Below are positions 1 through 9,389 of a DNA stretch of 12,351 nucleotides, piece by piece. How positions within the stretch are numbered: position 1 is the first letter of the stretch; every line of letters begins with the position of its first letter. The notes under the pieces are model-generated. The model saw nothing but the letters and a program-made list of their open reading frames with translations, had not been told where the DNA came from and did not search any database. The position numbers and the translations under genes were made by a program. This DNA comes from Clostridiaceae bacterium UBA4839 (GTDB lineage Bacteria > Bacillota > Clostridia > Clostridiales > Caloramatoraceae). The stretch lies in the NCBI GenBank assembly GCA_002400085.1, contig DHEX01000089.1, positions 1,700 through 14,050 of the forward strand, read 5' to 3'.

Positions 1-3000
1 AACTGTATATCAAGCTTAAGATTGATTTCTTCTTGGGATTGGAAGGAACTCTTTGAAAACCTTTCAAGTGTGGAAAAAATTCTTATACAGGATCCATCAA
101 ATATTTATATTTATCAGGATTTTGAAACAAAAAATCATTACAGAAAGGAGCTTCAAAAGCTTTCAAAAAAATATGGAGTATCTGAAACTTATGCTGCTCT
201 TAAAAGCCTTGAATGTGCCAAAAAAAATGCGGAGGATAACAGTGGGTATCCTTCTAACCATGTTGGCTATTATATTTACGGCAGAGGAAAGCACATTTTA
301 GTAAATAAAATAACAGGGAAAAAGCAAAAAGAAAACTTTACCCCACCGTTGTTTTATTACATTTATCCTATATTAATTTTATCTTTTTTAATCTCCTATT
401 TTTTATCATTATATATTTATAATGTTGAAGGAAAAACTGTTTATGCAGTATTAACGTTTATCTTTGCCTTTATTCCTGCAGCAGATGTTTCTATATCAAT
501 AATCAACAACATAGCTTTAAAAATAACTCCTCCAGATTTTTTGCCTAAATTGGAATTAAAGGATGGGATACCTTCTAACTGTGCATCAATTATAATATTC
601 CCAACTGTTCTTCCTGATGACAAAAGATTAGAGGAACTCTTATACCAGCTTGAAATTACCTATCTTTCCAATCGTGAAAAAAATTTATATTTTGCTATTG
701 TTGGAGATTTTAAAGATGATAATGATAAATTTAATGCGGCAGATGGTGAAATTATTGAAAAGGGGCTTGAAATAATTAAAAAGCTCAATAATAAATATGC
801 TGAAAATGAAGATATTTTTTATTTATTTATAAGAGAAAGAAAATATAATGAGAGCAATAGCAAATGGATGGGATGGGAAAAAAAGCGCGGGGCTATAATT
901 GAATTTAATAATCTTATAAGGGGACTGTCCAATACCTCCTTTACTACTGTTTCAGGGAGTATTGCACCCCTGCTAAAAGTAAAATATGTGATTACATTAG
1001 ATGCAGATACTGTTCTTCCTATTGGTGAAGCAAAACAGCTTGTTGGTACAATATCCCACCCACTAAACGCTGCTCATTATGATAAAAATAAGGGTATCGT
1101 GACGGAAGGATATGGCATCATTCAGCCAAGAGTCAGCATAAGTTTAATAAGTTCAAATAAAACTCTCTTTGCCAGAATATTTGGCGGGGAAGGAGGAATT
1201 GATACATACTCCGCTGCTATATCTGATATATATCAGGATATTTTCAAAGAAGGTATTTTTACTGGAAAGGGTATTTATGATGTAGATATATTTAGAACCT
1301 GTTTAAATGAATCAATACCTGAAAACTCAATATTAAGCCACGATCTCCTTGAAGGATGTTTTGTCCGTGCAGGTCTTGCTACTGATATGGAGTTTATTGA
1401 TAGCTTTCCAGAGAAATATGGCTCTTATACTCAAAGGCTTCACAGATGGGTAAGAGGCGATTGGCAGCTGATAAGATGGCTTTTCCCCTATGTTTATAAC
1501 CAAAACAATGAAAGGGTTAAAAACCCGCTGACCTCGCTGTCAAGGTGGAAAATACTTGATAATTTAAGAAGAAGTATGGTGCCGCTTAAAATTGCTTTAT
1601 TAATTTTTTTTGGAACAGTTTTTTTATCTAAAGGACTGCTCATTCTTCTTATATTTTCAATAATAACTTTAGCTATGCCCGTATTTTTATATATACTAAA
1701 TTATTTTTATTATAAAAGCTTTAAACTGCATAAGGGCAAAACCCATAGTAAAACTATATCAGGGCTAAAAGCCTCTTTATATAAGTTTATACTTGATTTT
1801 ATTTTTTTACCCCACACATCATTTTTAATTTTAGATGCTGTAGTAAGAACTATATATAGAGTTTTTATATCCAAAAGGAAACTTCTTCAATGGGTTACAG
1901 CAGCTGAAGCTGAAAAAAATACTGAAAACAATTTGAAAAGTTATATTATAAACATGAAAGCTTGTTTTATATATTCAATCTTTTTAGTAATGCTTACTTA
2001 TTTTTTCAGCCCTCAAAATTTGTGGTATGCAGCTATACTCTCTGTTTTATTTTCTATATCCCCATTAGCTGCATATAAAATAAGCACACCCTATGAAAAT
2101 AAGAAAGAAATTTTAACTCCTGAAGATATTAAGCTCATTAGGAGAGTAGGCAGAAAAACTTGGAACTTCTATGAGGATTTTTCTACTGAGGAAGAAAACT
2201 ATCTTCCTATAGATAATTTTCAATTAAAGCCCGTAGAAAAAGTTGCGCATAGAACTTCACCGACCAATATAGGCTTTTTAATAATGTCAACTTTATGTGC
2301 CAGGGATTTAGGTTATATAACATTATCACAAGCTGCTGAAAGGATAAAAAATACCCTGTCAACAATTGATAAGCTTGAAAAATGGAATGGCCATTTGTAT
2401 AACTGGTATGATACCAGAAATCTTTCTATTTTAAGGCCAAAATATATTTCTACAGTTGACAGTGGAAATTTTGCAGCTTATTTAATAACTGCAGCAATGT
2501 CTTTCAAAGAATATATAAGCACTCCTATGCTGAGAATGAAAGATGTGCTTGGTCTTGAAGATACAATAGGCATATGCAGCAAGCATAATAAGGATGATAA
2601 ATTAAAATGGGTTAAGCAGGAGAAAAAATTAAATTCTTATGACTGGTATGAGTTCTTATTATATCTTAATGGCACAATAAAAGTTTCATCTAAAGATGAT
2701 AAAAGATTGGTTGATATGATTTCATCACAGATCAATGAACTAACTAATTATTTTCCTAAAATAATGTGGGATAGAAAAGAAAATGATCTTTTTAAAGGCT
2801 TACCCCAATTTAAAGCTATAAGAGAGGGTTTAAATTCTATTGCAAGTAATCCATCACCTATTTATATGTCTAAGGCTTATAAGGAAATTATTTGTAAAAT
2901 TGATGAGCTTTTAAGTGAGGAGCAAAATATATATCTTATTTCTTTAAAAAATAATATTATAAAATGCCTTAATAATGTTGATGTTCTTATAGAAGATATA

Positions 3001-6000
3001 AAAGAGCTATGTGAAAGGATGGAGTCAATAGTAAAAAATACGAATTTTTCTGTACTTTATGATAGCAAAAGAAATTTATTTTCTATAGGATACAACATTG
3101 ATGCTGACAGGCTGACAAATTCTTACTATGATCTTCTTGCATCAGAAGCAAGGATCACAAGTTTCATAGCTGCATCCTTTAGAGAGATACCGCCTTCTCA
3201 TTGGTTTAAACTTGGAAGGTCAATTGTGCTCATAGATGGGTATGAAAGCCTTGTATCTTGGAGCGGGACTATGTTTGAATATTTTATGCCTGCACTGGTT
3301 ATGAAAAACTTTCATGGTACCCTCCTTGATGAAACCTATAAAACAGTAATAGAGTCACAGATGAAGTATGGGAAAATGCGTGGGCTCCCTTGGGGAACTT
3401 CTGAATCTGGCTACTATACCTTTGATTTGCTTCTTAATTACCAATATAAAGCTTTTGGAGTTCCTGATTTAGGTTTGAAGCGCGGGCTTATAAATGATAT
3501 GGTAGTTTCCCCCTATTCAGTAATGTTAGCCCTACCCTTTTCACCTGAAAACTCAATTGAAAATTTAAAATCCCTTTCACAGTTTGGTATTGAGGGAAAA
3601 TATGGATTTTATGAAGCAATTGATTTTACTCCTGAAAGGCTGACCTATGACAACAATTATGCTTTGGTTGAAAGTTTTATGGCCCACCATCAGGGCATGA
3701 TTCTTTCTTCTATTAATAATTTTATCAACGATGATATATTGGTTAAAAGGTTTCATTCATACCCTCAAATTAAAGCTGGGGAACTTATGCTTCAAGAAAA
3801 AATTCCAAGCAGAATATTGATTACAAAGGAGCACAAGGAAACTGTAGAGCCCTTTATAAAGCCAAATAATTTGCCTGTTTCTATTACTAGGCGCTGCGGG
3901 ATGAATTTAAGTTTCCCTGTATGCCATATACTTTCAAATGGAAAGTACAATATACTTTTAACTAACAGCGGAACAGGCTACAGCAGGGAAGAAGACGTTG
4001 ATATATCAAGATGGAAATCTCAATCGCCATGCGGAACATTTTTCCTTTTCAGAAACGTTGAATCTATGAAAATATGGTCGGCTTCCTATGAACCATTAAA
4101 GATAAAGCCAGATTTTTATGAAGTTAAATTTTCACAGGATAAAGCTGAGTTTAAAAGGAAGGATGAATTCATAGAAACTGATATGGAAATTTGTGTTTCC
4201 CCCGAAGACGACTGCGAAATAAGAAAAATCACATTAATAAATCATGGTGATAGTGATGCTTTAGTTGAATGCACAAGCTTTATTGAAACAGCTTTAATTG
4301 AGCATAAAGCTGATACAGCTCACCCTGCATTTAACAACCTTTTTATTATGACAGAAAAGGTAGATGATTATAATGCACTTTTAGCTTGGAGAAGAAAACG
4401 AAGCATAGATTCAGAGGAAATATATTGCTTCCACTCTCTTACTGTAGCTGGAGAAACAGCTGGTGCCATAGAATATGAAACTGACCGTTTTAAATTTATA
4501 GGAAGAGGAAGGGATATACAAAATCCAGAAATTTTAAATAAACCTCTCACTCAAACAACCGGTGCTGTTCTTGATCCTGTTCTATCTTTAAGACAAACTG
4601 TAAAAATAGCTCAAAATAAATCAGCTGTGCTTATTTTTACTACAGGGACTGCAAGTTCAAAAGAAAAAGCTCTTGCAATGGCTGCAAAGTACAGCGATAT
4701 GTCAAATATAGTAAGAACTTATGAACTTGCCTATATCAGAAGTCAAATGGAGATAAAATATCTTAATCTTTCAAGCAATGAAATTGAGCAATTTGACAGC
4801 ATTATTCCTCATATTTTATTTATAAGCCCTGCTAAGAAAAAATATGAAAAGTATATTATAGAAAATAAAAATGGTCAGCCTAACCTTTGGGCCTTTGGAA
4901 TATCGGGAGATTTACCCATCTTGCTTGTAACTATAAGGGACTGCGACAGCATTGATACAGTTAAACTTATGATTAAAGCTTATGAATATTTTAAAATCAA
5001 AGGCTTAAAAATTGATCTTGTTATATTAGATGAGGAGGAAGGAGGCTACCTGCAGCCCCTTCAAGATTTAATAAAGGATGCTGTTTTATCAAGCAATGCA
5101 AGGGATGTGCTTAATAGCTACGGCGGTATATATATTAAAAATATATCCTCTATGTCAAAAGAAGATATAACCCTTCTTTATGCTTGTGCAAATTTAATTA
5201 TTAAAGCTGATGTTGGCAGCATTATTTCTCAATTAAAATATAAAGAAGCTTCTTTTGAATTTAAATATGAAGAAAATTTAAATTCAAATATTGTTTGTAA
5301 TTATGATGATTTACCTGTTAATCTTGAATATTTTAACGGGTATGGCGGTTTTGATATCGATGAACAAACTTATGTTATAAGGCTTAATGAATATAATAAT
5401 ACCCCTATGCCCTGGAGCAATATAATTGGAAATGAAAACTTTGGAACCTTAGTAACTGAATTAGGGTTTGGATATACTTGGTCTGAAAACAGCAGAGAAA
5501 ACAAACTAACTCCTTGGTCAAATGACCCTGTCTCAGATCCACAAGGGGAAGTAATTTATATTATGGATCCTGAAACGCAAAATTTAATTTCTGTAACCCC
5601 TTCTCCAATAAGGGACAGCGGATTATATACAATAAAACATGGCTTGGGATATTCAAAATATATTCATTCTGCACTGAATATAAGCTATGAGGGGACAGTT
5701 TTTGTGCCATTAGATGATAATATAAAAATAACTTTATTAAAATTAAAAAACCTAACCAATACATCAAGAAAACTTTATTTATATTATTATATAAACCCTG
5801 CATTAGGTGTTCATAGAGAGGTATCAACCCATCATATAGTTACAGAATTTAATAAGGAAAGTGATACCATCTTAGCTTTAAATTCTTATAATACAGATTT
5901 TTTAGGCAGAGCTGCATTTGTTAGCTCTGGTCAAAATATTTCTGAATTTACTTGTGATGAGGATGAATTTATAGGCATTAACAGAAGTTTAAAAAACCCA

Positions 6001-7722
6001 AGGGGGATAAGAGAAAATAAATTACTAAACCGCTGCGGCGGCGGATTAAATCCCTGCATAGCTGTTAAGATTTTAGTAGACTTAAAAGAAAATGAAGAAA
6101 AAGAAATAGTTTTCTTGCTGGGTCAGGGAAAAGATAAGGATGATGCTTTAAGTTTAGCTCAAAAATACAAAAATATATATGAATGTAAAGCTGCTTTTGA
6201 AAAAGTAAGTAACTATTGGAAAAATGAATTTAATAAGGTTATAGTGAATACTCCTGATAAAAGTATGGATATAATGCTTAATAGTAATTTATTGTATCAA
6301 TCTCTTGTTTGCAGAGTTTGGGCAAGAACAGCTTTTTATCAATGCGGAGGTGCCTTTGGTTTTAGGGATCAGCTTCAAGATGTTATAAGCCTTCTTTATT
6401 CAAACCCTGAAATTGCAAGGAAGCAAATATTAGTTCATGCACAGCATCAATTTTGTGAAGGGGATGTACAGCATTGGTGGCATCCTGGGTGCAGCGATAA
6501 AGGAATTAGAACAAAGTTCTCAGATGATTTGCTGTGGCTTCCTTATACTGTGTTTGAATATATTGATAAAACAGGTGATTTTGGTATCCTTAATGAATCT
6601 GCCTGTTATCTTGAAGATTCGCCTTTGGGTGATGGTGAAAATGAAAGATATGGGGCAGCCAAAAGGTCAGATAAATGTTCTTCAATCTATGTTCATTGTA
6701 CTAAAGCCATAGATTATGCTTTAAAGTTTGGGGAACATGGAATACCTTTAATGGGCTCTGGGGACTGGAATGACGGCATGAATACTGTGGGAAATAAGGG
6801 AAAGGGTGAAAGTATATGGCTTGGATGGTTTTTATATGACATATTAAATAAATTCACTAATATATGTGAAAAATTAAATGATAAAGATCATGCTGATGCC
6901 TATGCAGAAAATGCAGAAAAAATCAAGGATTCTATTGAGAAATACGGCTGGGACGGAAAATGGTATCTTAGGGCATATTTTGATGATGGAACACCCCTTG
7001 GCTCCTCATCAAATTCTGAATGTATGATTGATTCTATTTCACAAACATGGTCAATATTGTCAAAAGGCGGAAGTGAAGAAAGGGTTAAGCTATCAATGAA
7101 AGCTGTTGAAGATTATCTTATTAAAAAGGATGACGGCATGATACTTCTTTTCACTCCACCCTTTGATAAAGGTGATTTAAATCCGGGCTATATTAAAGGC
7201 TATTTGCCAGGCGTAAGAGAAAATGGGGGCCAGTATACTCATGCTGCTGCTTGGGTTATATATGCACTTTGCTTACTGAAGCAGGAAGAAAAAGCCTATG
7301 AATTTTTTAGTTTAATCAACCCTATTAACCATGCGAGGACACCTATGGAATGTGCAAGATATAAAGTTGAGCCCTATGTTATGGCTGCTGATATTTATTA
7401 TGCAAATTCCCATGTGGGTCGTGGCGGATGGACTTGGTACACAGGCTCTGCAAGCTGGGTATATAGAGCTGGTTTAGAGGGCATCCTTGGATTTAAAAAG
7501 CACGGAGATACCCTTACTATAGAACCATGTGTTCCAAAAAGCTGGCATGGTTACACCATTGATTACACTTATAAATCTTCAAAGTATCATATTGAAGTTG
7601 TAAGAGAATCAAGTTGTGATAACATCACCCTTCAAACTTTTGTTGACGACATGCTGATGCCTGACAATATAATTCACCTTAATGACGATAATTTAACGCA
7701 TAATGTCAAGATAATTATTTAA
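1..7722 (+). CDS. Cyclic beta-1,2-glucan synthase (GT84-GH189-GH94), 5' end outside window
   Basis: Large membrane enzyme expected to build beta-1,2-glucan from UDP-glucose, cyclise it and trim its length. The frame is open to base 1; the first possible start inside (TTG at 22) has no ribosome site, and 2573 codons against about 2,800-2,900 for the family suggest that 250-300 residues lie upstream. Residues are counted from base 1. Membrane segments lie near 114-170, 529-571, 597-617 and 654-692. The GT84 core (about 175-500) shows D334-A-D336, DLLEG at 448-452 and QRLHRW at 478-483. A glycoamylase-like domain (about 705-1280), the type reported as the GH189 cyclisation domain, has conserved-looking Glu 1093 (SGTMFEY) and Glu 1135 (GTSESGYY). 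A first beta-sandwich and helical linker (about 1290-1670) precede the GH94 phosphorylase module, which has EGDVQHWWHP from base 6457, GSGDWNDGM at 6754-6780 (carrying the catalytic acid) and GRGGWTWYTGSASW near 7420. No frameshift was seen. A terminator follows directly. The family is secure; cyclic product and chain length are inferred. Confidence 0.93.
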   Translation, partial: NCISSLRLISSWDWKELFENLSSVEKILIQDPSNIYIYQDFETKNHYRKELQKLSKKYGVSETYAALKSLECAKKNAEDNSGYPSNHVGYYIYGRGKHILVNKITGKKQKENFTPPLFYYIYPILILSFLISYFLSLYIYNVEGKTVYAVLTFIFAFIPAADVSISIINNIALKITPPDFLPKLELKDGIPSNCASIIIFPTVLPDDKRLEELLYQLEITYLSNREKNLYFAIVGDFKDDNDKFNAADGEIIEKGLEIIKKLNNKYAENEDIFYLFIRERKYNESNSKWMGWEKKRGAIIEFNNLIRGLSNTSFTTVSGSIAPLLKVKYVITLDADTVLPIGEAKQLVGTISHPLNAAHYDKNKGIVTEGYGIIQPRVSISLISSNKTLFARIFGGEGGIDTYSAAISDIYQDIFKEGIFTGKGIYDVDIFRTCLNESIPENSILSHDLLEGCFVRAGLATDMEFIDSFPEKYGSYTQRLHRWVRGDWQLIRWLFPYVYNQNNERVKNPLTSLSRWKILDNLRRSMVPLKIALLIFFGTVFLSKGLLILLIFSIITLAMPVFLYILNYFYYKSFKLHKGKTHSKTISGLKASLYKFILDFIFLPHTSFLILDAVVRTIYRVFISKRKLLQWVTAAEAEKNTENNLKSYIINMKACFIYSIFLVMLTYFFSPQNLWYAAILSVLFSISPLAAYKISTPYENKKEILTPEDIKLIRRVGRKTWNFYEDFSTEEENYLPIDNFQLKPVEKVAHRTSPTNIGFLIMSTLCARDLGYITLSQAAERIKNTLSTIDKLEKWNGHLYNWYDTRNLSILRPKYISTVDSGNFAAYLITAAMSFKEYISTPMLRMKDVLGLEDTIGICSKHNKDDKLKWVKQEKKLNSYDWYEFLLYLNGTIKVSSKDDKRLVDMISSQINELTNYFPKIMWDRKENDLFKGLPQFKAIREGLNSIASNPSPIYMSKAYKEIICKIDELLSEEQNIYLISLKNNIIKCLNNVDVLIEDIKELCERMESIVKNTNFSVLYDSKRNLFSIGYNIDADRLTNSYYDLLASEARITSFIAASFREIPPSHWFKLGRSIVLIDGYESLVSWSGTMFEYFMPALVMKNFHGTLLDETYKTVIESQMKYGKMRGLPWGTSESGYYTFDLLLNYQYKAFGVPDLGLKRGLINDMVVSPYSVMLALPFSPENSIENLKSLSQFGIEGKYGFYEAIDFTPERLTYDNNYALVESFMAHHQGMILSSINNFINDDILVKRFHSYPQIKAGELMLQEKIPSRILITKEHKETVEPFIKPNNLPVSITRRCGMNLSFPVCHILSNGKYNILLTNSGTGYSREEDVDISRWKSQSPCGTFFLFRNVESMKIWSASYEPLKIKPDFYEVKFSQDKAEFKRKDEFIETDMEICVSPEDDCEIRKITLINHGDSDALVECTSFIETALIEHKADTAHPAFNNLFIMTEKVDDYNALLAWRRKRSIDSEEIYCFHSLTVAGETAGAIEYETDRFKFIGRGRDIQNPEILNKPLTQTTGAVLDPVLSLRQTVKIAQNKSAVLIFTTGTASSKEKALAMAAKYSDMSNIVRTYELAYIRSQMEIKYLNLSSNEIEQFDSIIPHILFISPAKKKYEKYIIENKNGQPNLWAFGISGDLPILLVTIRDCDSIDTVKLMIKAYEYFKIKGLKIDLVILDEEEGGYLQPLQDLIKDAVLSSNARDVLNSYGGIYIKNISSMSKEDITLLYACANLIIKADVGSIISQLKYKEASFEFKYEENLNSNIVCNYDDLPVNLEYFNGYGGFDIDEQTYVIRLNEYNNTPMPWSNIIGNENFGTLVTELGFGYTWSENSRENKLTPWSNDPVSDPQGEVIYIMDPETQNLISVTPSPIRDSGLYTIKHGLGYSKYIHSALNISYEGTVFVPLDDNIKITLLKLKNLTNTSRKLYLYYYINPALGVHREVSTHHIVTEFNKESDTILALNSYNTDFLGRAAFVSSGQNISEFTCDEDEFIGINRSLKNPRGIRENKLLNRCGGGLNPCIAVKILVDLKENEEKEIVFLLGQGKDKDDALSLAQKYKNIYECKAAFEKVSNYWKNEFNKVIVNTPDKSMDIMLNSNLLYQSLVCRVWARTAFYQCGGAFGFRDQLQDVISLLYSNPEIARKQILVHAQHQFCEGDVQHWWHPGCSDKGIRTKFSDDLLWLPYTVFEYIDKTGDFGILNESACYLEDSPLGDGENERYGAAKRSDKCSSIYVHCTKAIDYALKFGEHGIPLMGSGDWNDGMNTVGNKGKGESIWLGWFLYDILNKFTNICEKLNDKDHADAYAENAEKIKDSIEKYGWDGKWYLRAYFDDGTPLGSSSNSECMIDSISQTWSILSKGGSEERVKLSMKAVEDYLIKKDDGMILLFTPPFDKGDLNPGYIKGYLPGVRENGGQYTHAAAWVIYALCLLKQEEKAYEFFSLINPINHARTPMECARYKVEPYVMAADIYYANSHVGRGGWTWYTGSASWVYRAGLEGILGFKKHGDTLTIEPCVPKSWHGYTIDYTYKSSKYHIEVVRESSCDNITLQTFVDDMLMPDNIIHLNDDNLTHNVKIII

Positions 7723-7760
7723 GGATATGAACGCCCTAATCCGGCGTTCATATCCTTAAA
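7718..7760 (+). terminator. Rho-independent-like terminator hairpin after the glucan synthase
   Basis: Bases 7718-7735 pair perfectly with 7743-7760 around a 7-base loop (CTAATCC). The 15-pair core AAGGATATGAACGCC/GGCGTTCATATCCTT is extended by three A-T pairs. The synthase stop codon TAA (7720-7722) lies inside the left arm. The T-run behind it is short and broken (ATTTGTT), so it is not a textbook U-tract, but position and stem perfection favour termination. The palindrome with flanking A/T could also work on the other strand. Confidence 0.8.
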
Positions 7761-7828
7761 ATTTGTTCAAATATAGAATATCATTCTACCCTACATATAA
7801 TTCTCAACCATAAAAAATATTAATTCAC

Positions 7829-7857
7829 TTTATATAAATCAATATTTACTATATAAT
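7829..7857 (+). promoter_or_regulatory. Probable sigma-A promoter for the flippase-dehydratase unit
   Basis: A perfect -10 box TATAAT sits at 7852-7857, and a -35-like TTTATA (4 of 6 matches to TTGACA) at 7829-7834, giving a 17-base spacer. It lies between the terminator of the preceding gene and the flippase start, leaving a leader of about 45 bases. The region is very AT-rich, so chance matches are possible; the spacing and position make it the best candidate. No clear operator palindrome or riboswitch fold was recognised in the gap. Confidence 0.6.
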
Positions 7858-7896
7858 ATTAGTATTGTTTTTCGTGCATTATTTTGACTAAAGGTT

Positions 7897-7903
7897 GGGA
7901 GTG
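7897..7903 (+). promoter_or_regulatory. Ribosome binding site that places the flippase start at TTG 7910
   Basis: GGGAGTG at 7897-7903 resembles the anti-16S consensus. Its GGGAG core is 8 bases from the in-frame TTG at 7910. The upstream in-frame TTG at 7895 has AAAGG directly abutting it, which is too close. GTG at 7901 has that AAAGG (7890-7894) 6 bases away and remains a weaker option. Confidence 0.6.
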
Positions 7904-7909
7904 AATATT

Positions 7910-9364
7910 TTGTCAAAGAATGATAAGGTATTAAAAAACACAGGGATATATGGAATAGTTTCCGTTCTGCAAAAGGCAATACAGTTTTTTTTGCTGCCCG
8001 TTTATACAGCCTATCTTACTCCAAAGGATTTTGGTATCACTGGAGTTGTGGGCTCAGTTGTAAGCTTTCTTTCGATTTTTTATGTACTTTCATTAAATGG
8101 AGCAGTAACAAAATTTTATTATGATTATAAAGATGATAAAGAAAAGGTAAAGGAATTGTGGGGAACCATATTTCTTTTTGTTTTAATAAATAGCCTTGCA
8201 CTAACTTCTATTTTTACCGTTTTTCACAAATATTTACTTGACCCATTTGCTAAAGGAGTTAGTTTTTATCCCTATTTACTTTTAGGGCTTATATCTGTAA
8301 CATTGAATCCCTGTTACAGTATATTTCAGTCTACTCTTCAAGCAAGGCAGATAGGAAAAAAGTTTGGTCTTAACAATTTTTTATATTTTTTAGTCAACCT
8401 TTCCCTTACGCTATTATTTGTTGTAGGTTTTAAATTAAAAGCTGCTGGCATACTTTTAGCATTAGCTATAACTGATATAATATTTTTTATATATACATTG
8501 ATAGACTTTACACCTACTATCAAGCTAAAGATAAACAAGCCCATACTTAAAAAGTCTTTGGATTATTCCCTGCCCCTGCTTCCACATTCTCTTTCCGGCT
8601 GGATACTTGCAATGCTTGACAGGTTATTTTTAAATAATATGAAGTCCACTACTGATGTTGGTATATATAATACTGGATTTCAATTTGCAAACATTGTAAA
8701 TATACTTACTACTGCTGTAAATCAAGCATTTGTTCCCTGGTTTTTCGAAAACGCTAAAGAAGGAAAAGAGGGAAAGCGAAGGATTATAAAATTTGCAGAG
8801 TACTTATCCATTGTATTTGCATTCGTTGCTTTGATTTTATCACTGTTTGGCAAGGAAGTTCTTACACTAATGACATCAAATAAGGACTTTGTAGAAGGAT
8901 GGAAGGTAATACCTTTTTTGAGCTTTGCTTATGCTTTTAATGGTCTTTATTATTTCTTTGTAAGCCCATTATTTTACAATAGCAAAGGAACTCGTAAAAT
9001 CCCAGCAGTAACATTATCCAATGCTGGTTTAAATGCCTTATTAAATGCACTCTTTATCCCTAAATACGGCATAATAGGTGCTGCTGTAGCAAGCTTAATA
9101 TCAATGATAACCTGCAGTATGTTTATTTTAATAGTTTCAAATAAAATAGAACCAATAGGTTACCATTGGAAAACCATGTACGCTTATACCTTTGCTTTCT
9201 TTGGATTATCCCTTGTTAACTTTTTATATCCTTATACAACTCCGATAAATTTATTTATTATTAAACTTTTAATTACATTCCTCGTAATGCTTATGATATA
9301 TTTAACTCATAAAAGAGATTTCAAATATTATACAAAATTAGCATTTAGCAAAATCAAAAAATAA
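7910..9364 (+). CDS. Polysaccharide/oligosaccharide flippase (Wzx-like, MOP superfamily)
   Basis: Integral membrane protein of 484 residues, the usual size for a Wzx-type flippase, built almost wholly of hydrophobic helices (about 12-14 by eye). Family members move lipid-linked saccharides across the cytoplasmic membrane. The N terminus (KVLKNTGIYG, then PVYTAYLTPKDFG near residues 30-42) and the central PLLPHSLSGWILAMLDRLFL stretch are typical of Polysacc_synt proteins, followed by a Polysacc_synt_C-like second half and a basic C-terminal tail (KIKK). There is no signal peptide beyond the first helix. The start is taken as TTG 7910 from the Shine-Dalgarno site; GTG 7901 or TTG 7895 would add 3 or 5 residues. 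It is first in a probable three-gene unit, 25 bases before the next start, with its own promoter and separated from the glucan synthase by a terminator. No glycosyltransferase, ligase or polymerase gene is adjacent, so the substrate is unknown. Confidence 0.88.
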   Translation: MSKNDKVLKNTGIYGIVSVLQKAIQFFLLPVYTAYLTPKDFGITGVVGSVVSFLSIFYVLSLNGAVTKFYYDYKDDKEKVKELWGTIFLFVLINSLALTSIFTVFHKYLLDPFAKGVSFYPYLLLGLISVTLNPCYSIFQSTLQARQIGKKFGLNNFLYFLVNLSLTLLFVVGFKLKAAGILLALAITDIIFFIYTLIDFTPTIKLKINKPILKKSLDYSLPLLPHSLSGWILAMLDRLFLNNMKSTTDVGIYNTGFQFANIVNILTTAVNQAFVPWFFENAKEGKEGKRRIIKFAEYLSIVFAFVALILSLFGKEVLTLMTSNKDFVEGWKVIPFLSFAYAFNGLYYFFVSPLFYNSKGTRKIPAVTLSNAGLNALLNALFIPKYGIIGAAVASLISMITCSMFILIVSNKIEPIGYHWKTMYAYTFAFFGLSLVNFLYPYTTPINLFIIKLLITFLVMLMIYLTHKRDFKYYTKLAFSKIKK

Positions 9365-9375
9365 TACTGAAACTT

Positions 9376-9383
9376 AAGAGGTG
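9376..9383 (+). promoter_or_regulatory. Ribosome binding site setting the dehydratase start at ATG 9390
   Basis: AAGAGGTG at 9376-9383 is a strong Shine-Dalgarno sequence, with 6 bases between it and ATG 9390. The longer alternative GTG at 9381 lies inside this site, so it is almost certainly part of the ribosome site rather than a start. The 25-base gap after the flippase stop shows no terminator, supporting co-transcription. Confidence 0.8.
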
Positions 9384-9389
9384 TTTCAT

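Noticed and set aside
53..301. Open frame of 82 codons on the + strand near the left edge
   Set aside because: Shadow frame within the synthase; the main frame gives the recognisable family N-terminal region.
5561..5827. Minus-strand open frame of 88 codons under the GH94 module
   Set aside because: Antisense shadow of conserved coding sequence in AT-rich DNA; the shorter minus-strand frames at 441-623, 4368-4550 and 8338-8544 were dropped for the same reason.
6437..6712. Open frame of 91 codons on the + strand inside the glucan synthase
   Set aside because: It overlaps the conserved GH94 catalytic region in another frame; the translation has no family-like features.
7718..7760. The perfect palindrome as a transposon end, attachment site or operator
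   Set aside because: Single copy, no flanking direct repeats or recombinase gene, and located exactly at a gene's stop codon, which fits a terminator.
7895..7909. TTG 7895 or GTG 7901 as start of the flippase
   Set aside because: TTG 7895 has no properly spaced ribosome site. GTG 7901 is possible but less well supported than TTG 7910, which sits 8 bases after GGGAG.
9381..9389. GTG at 9381 as an earlier start of the dehydratase gene
   Set aside because: It lies inside the AAGAGGTG ribosome binding site; ATG 9390 is ideally spaced from it and gives the family-like N terminus.
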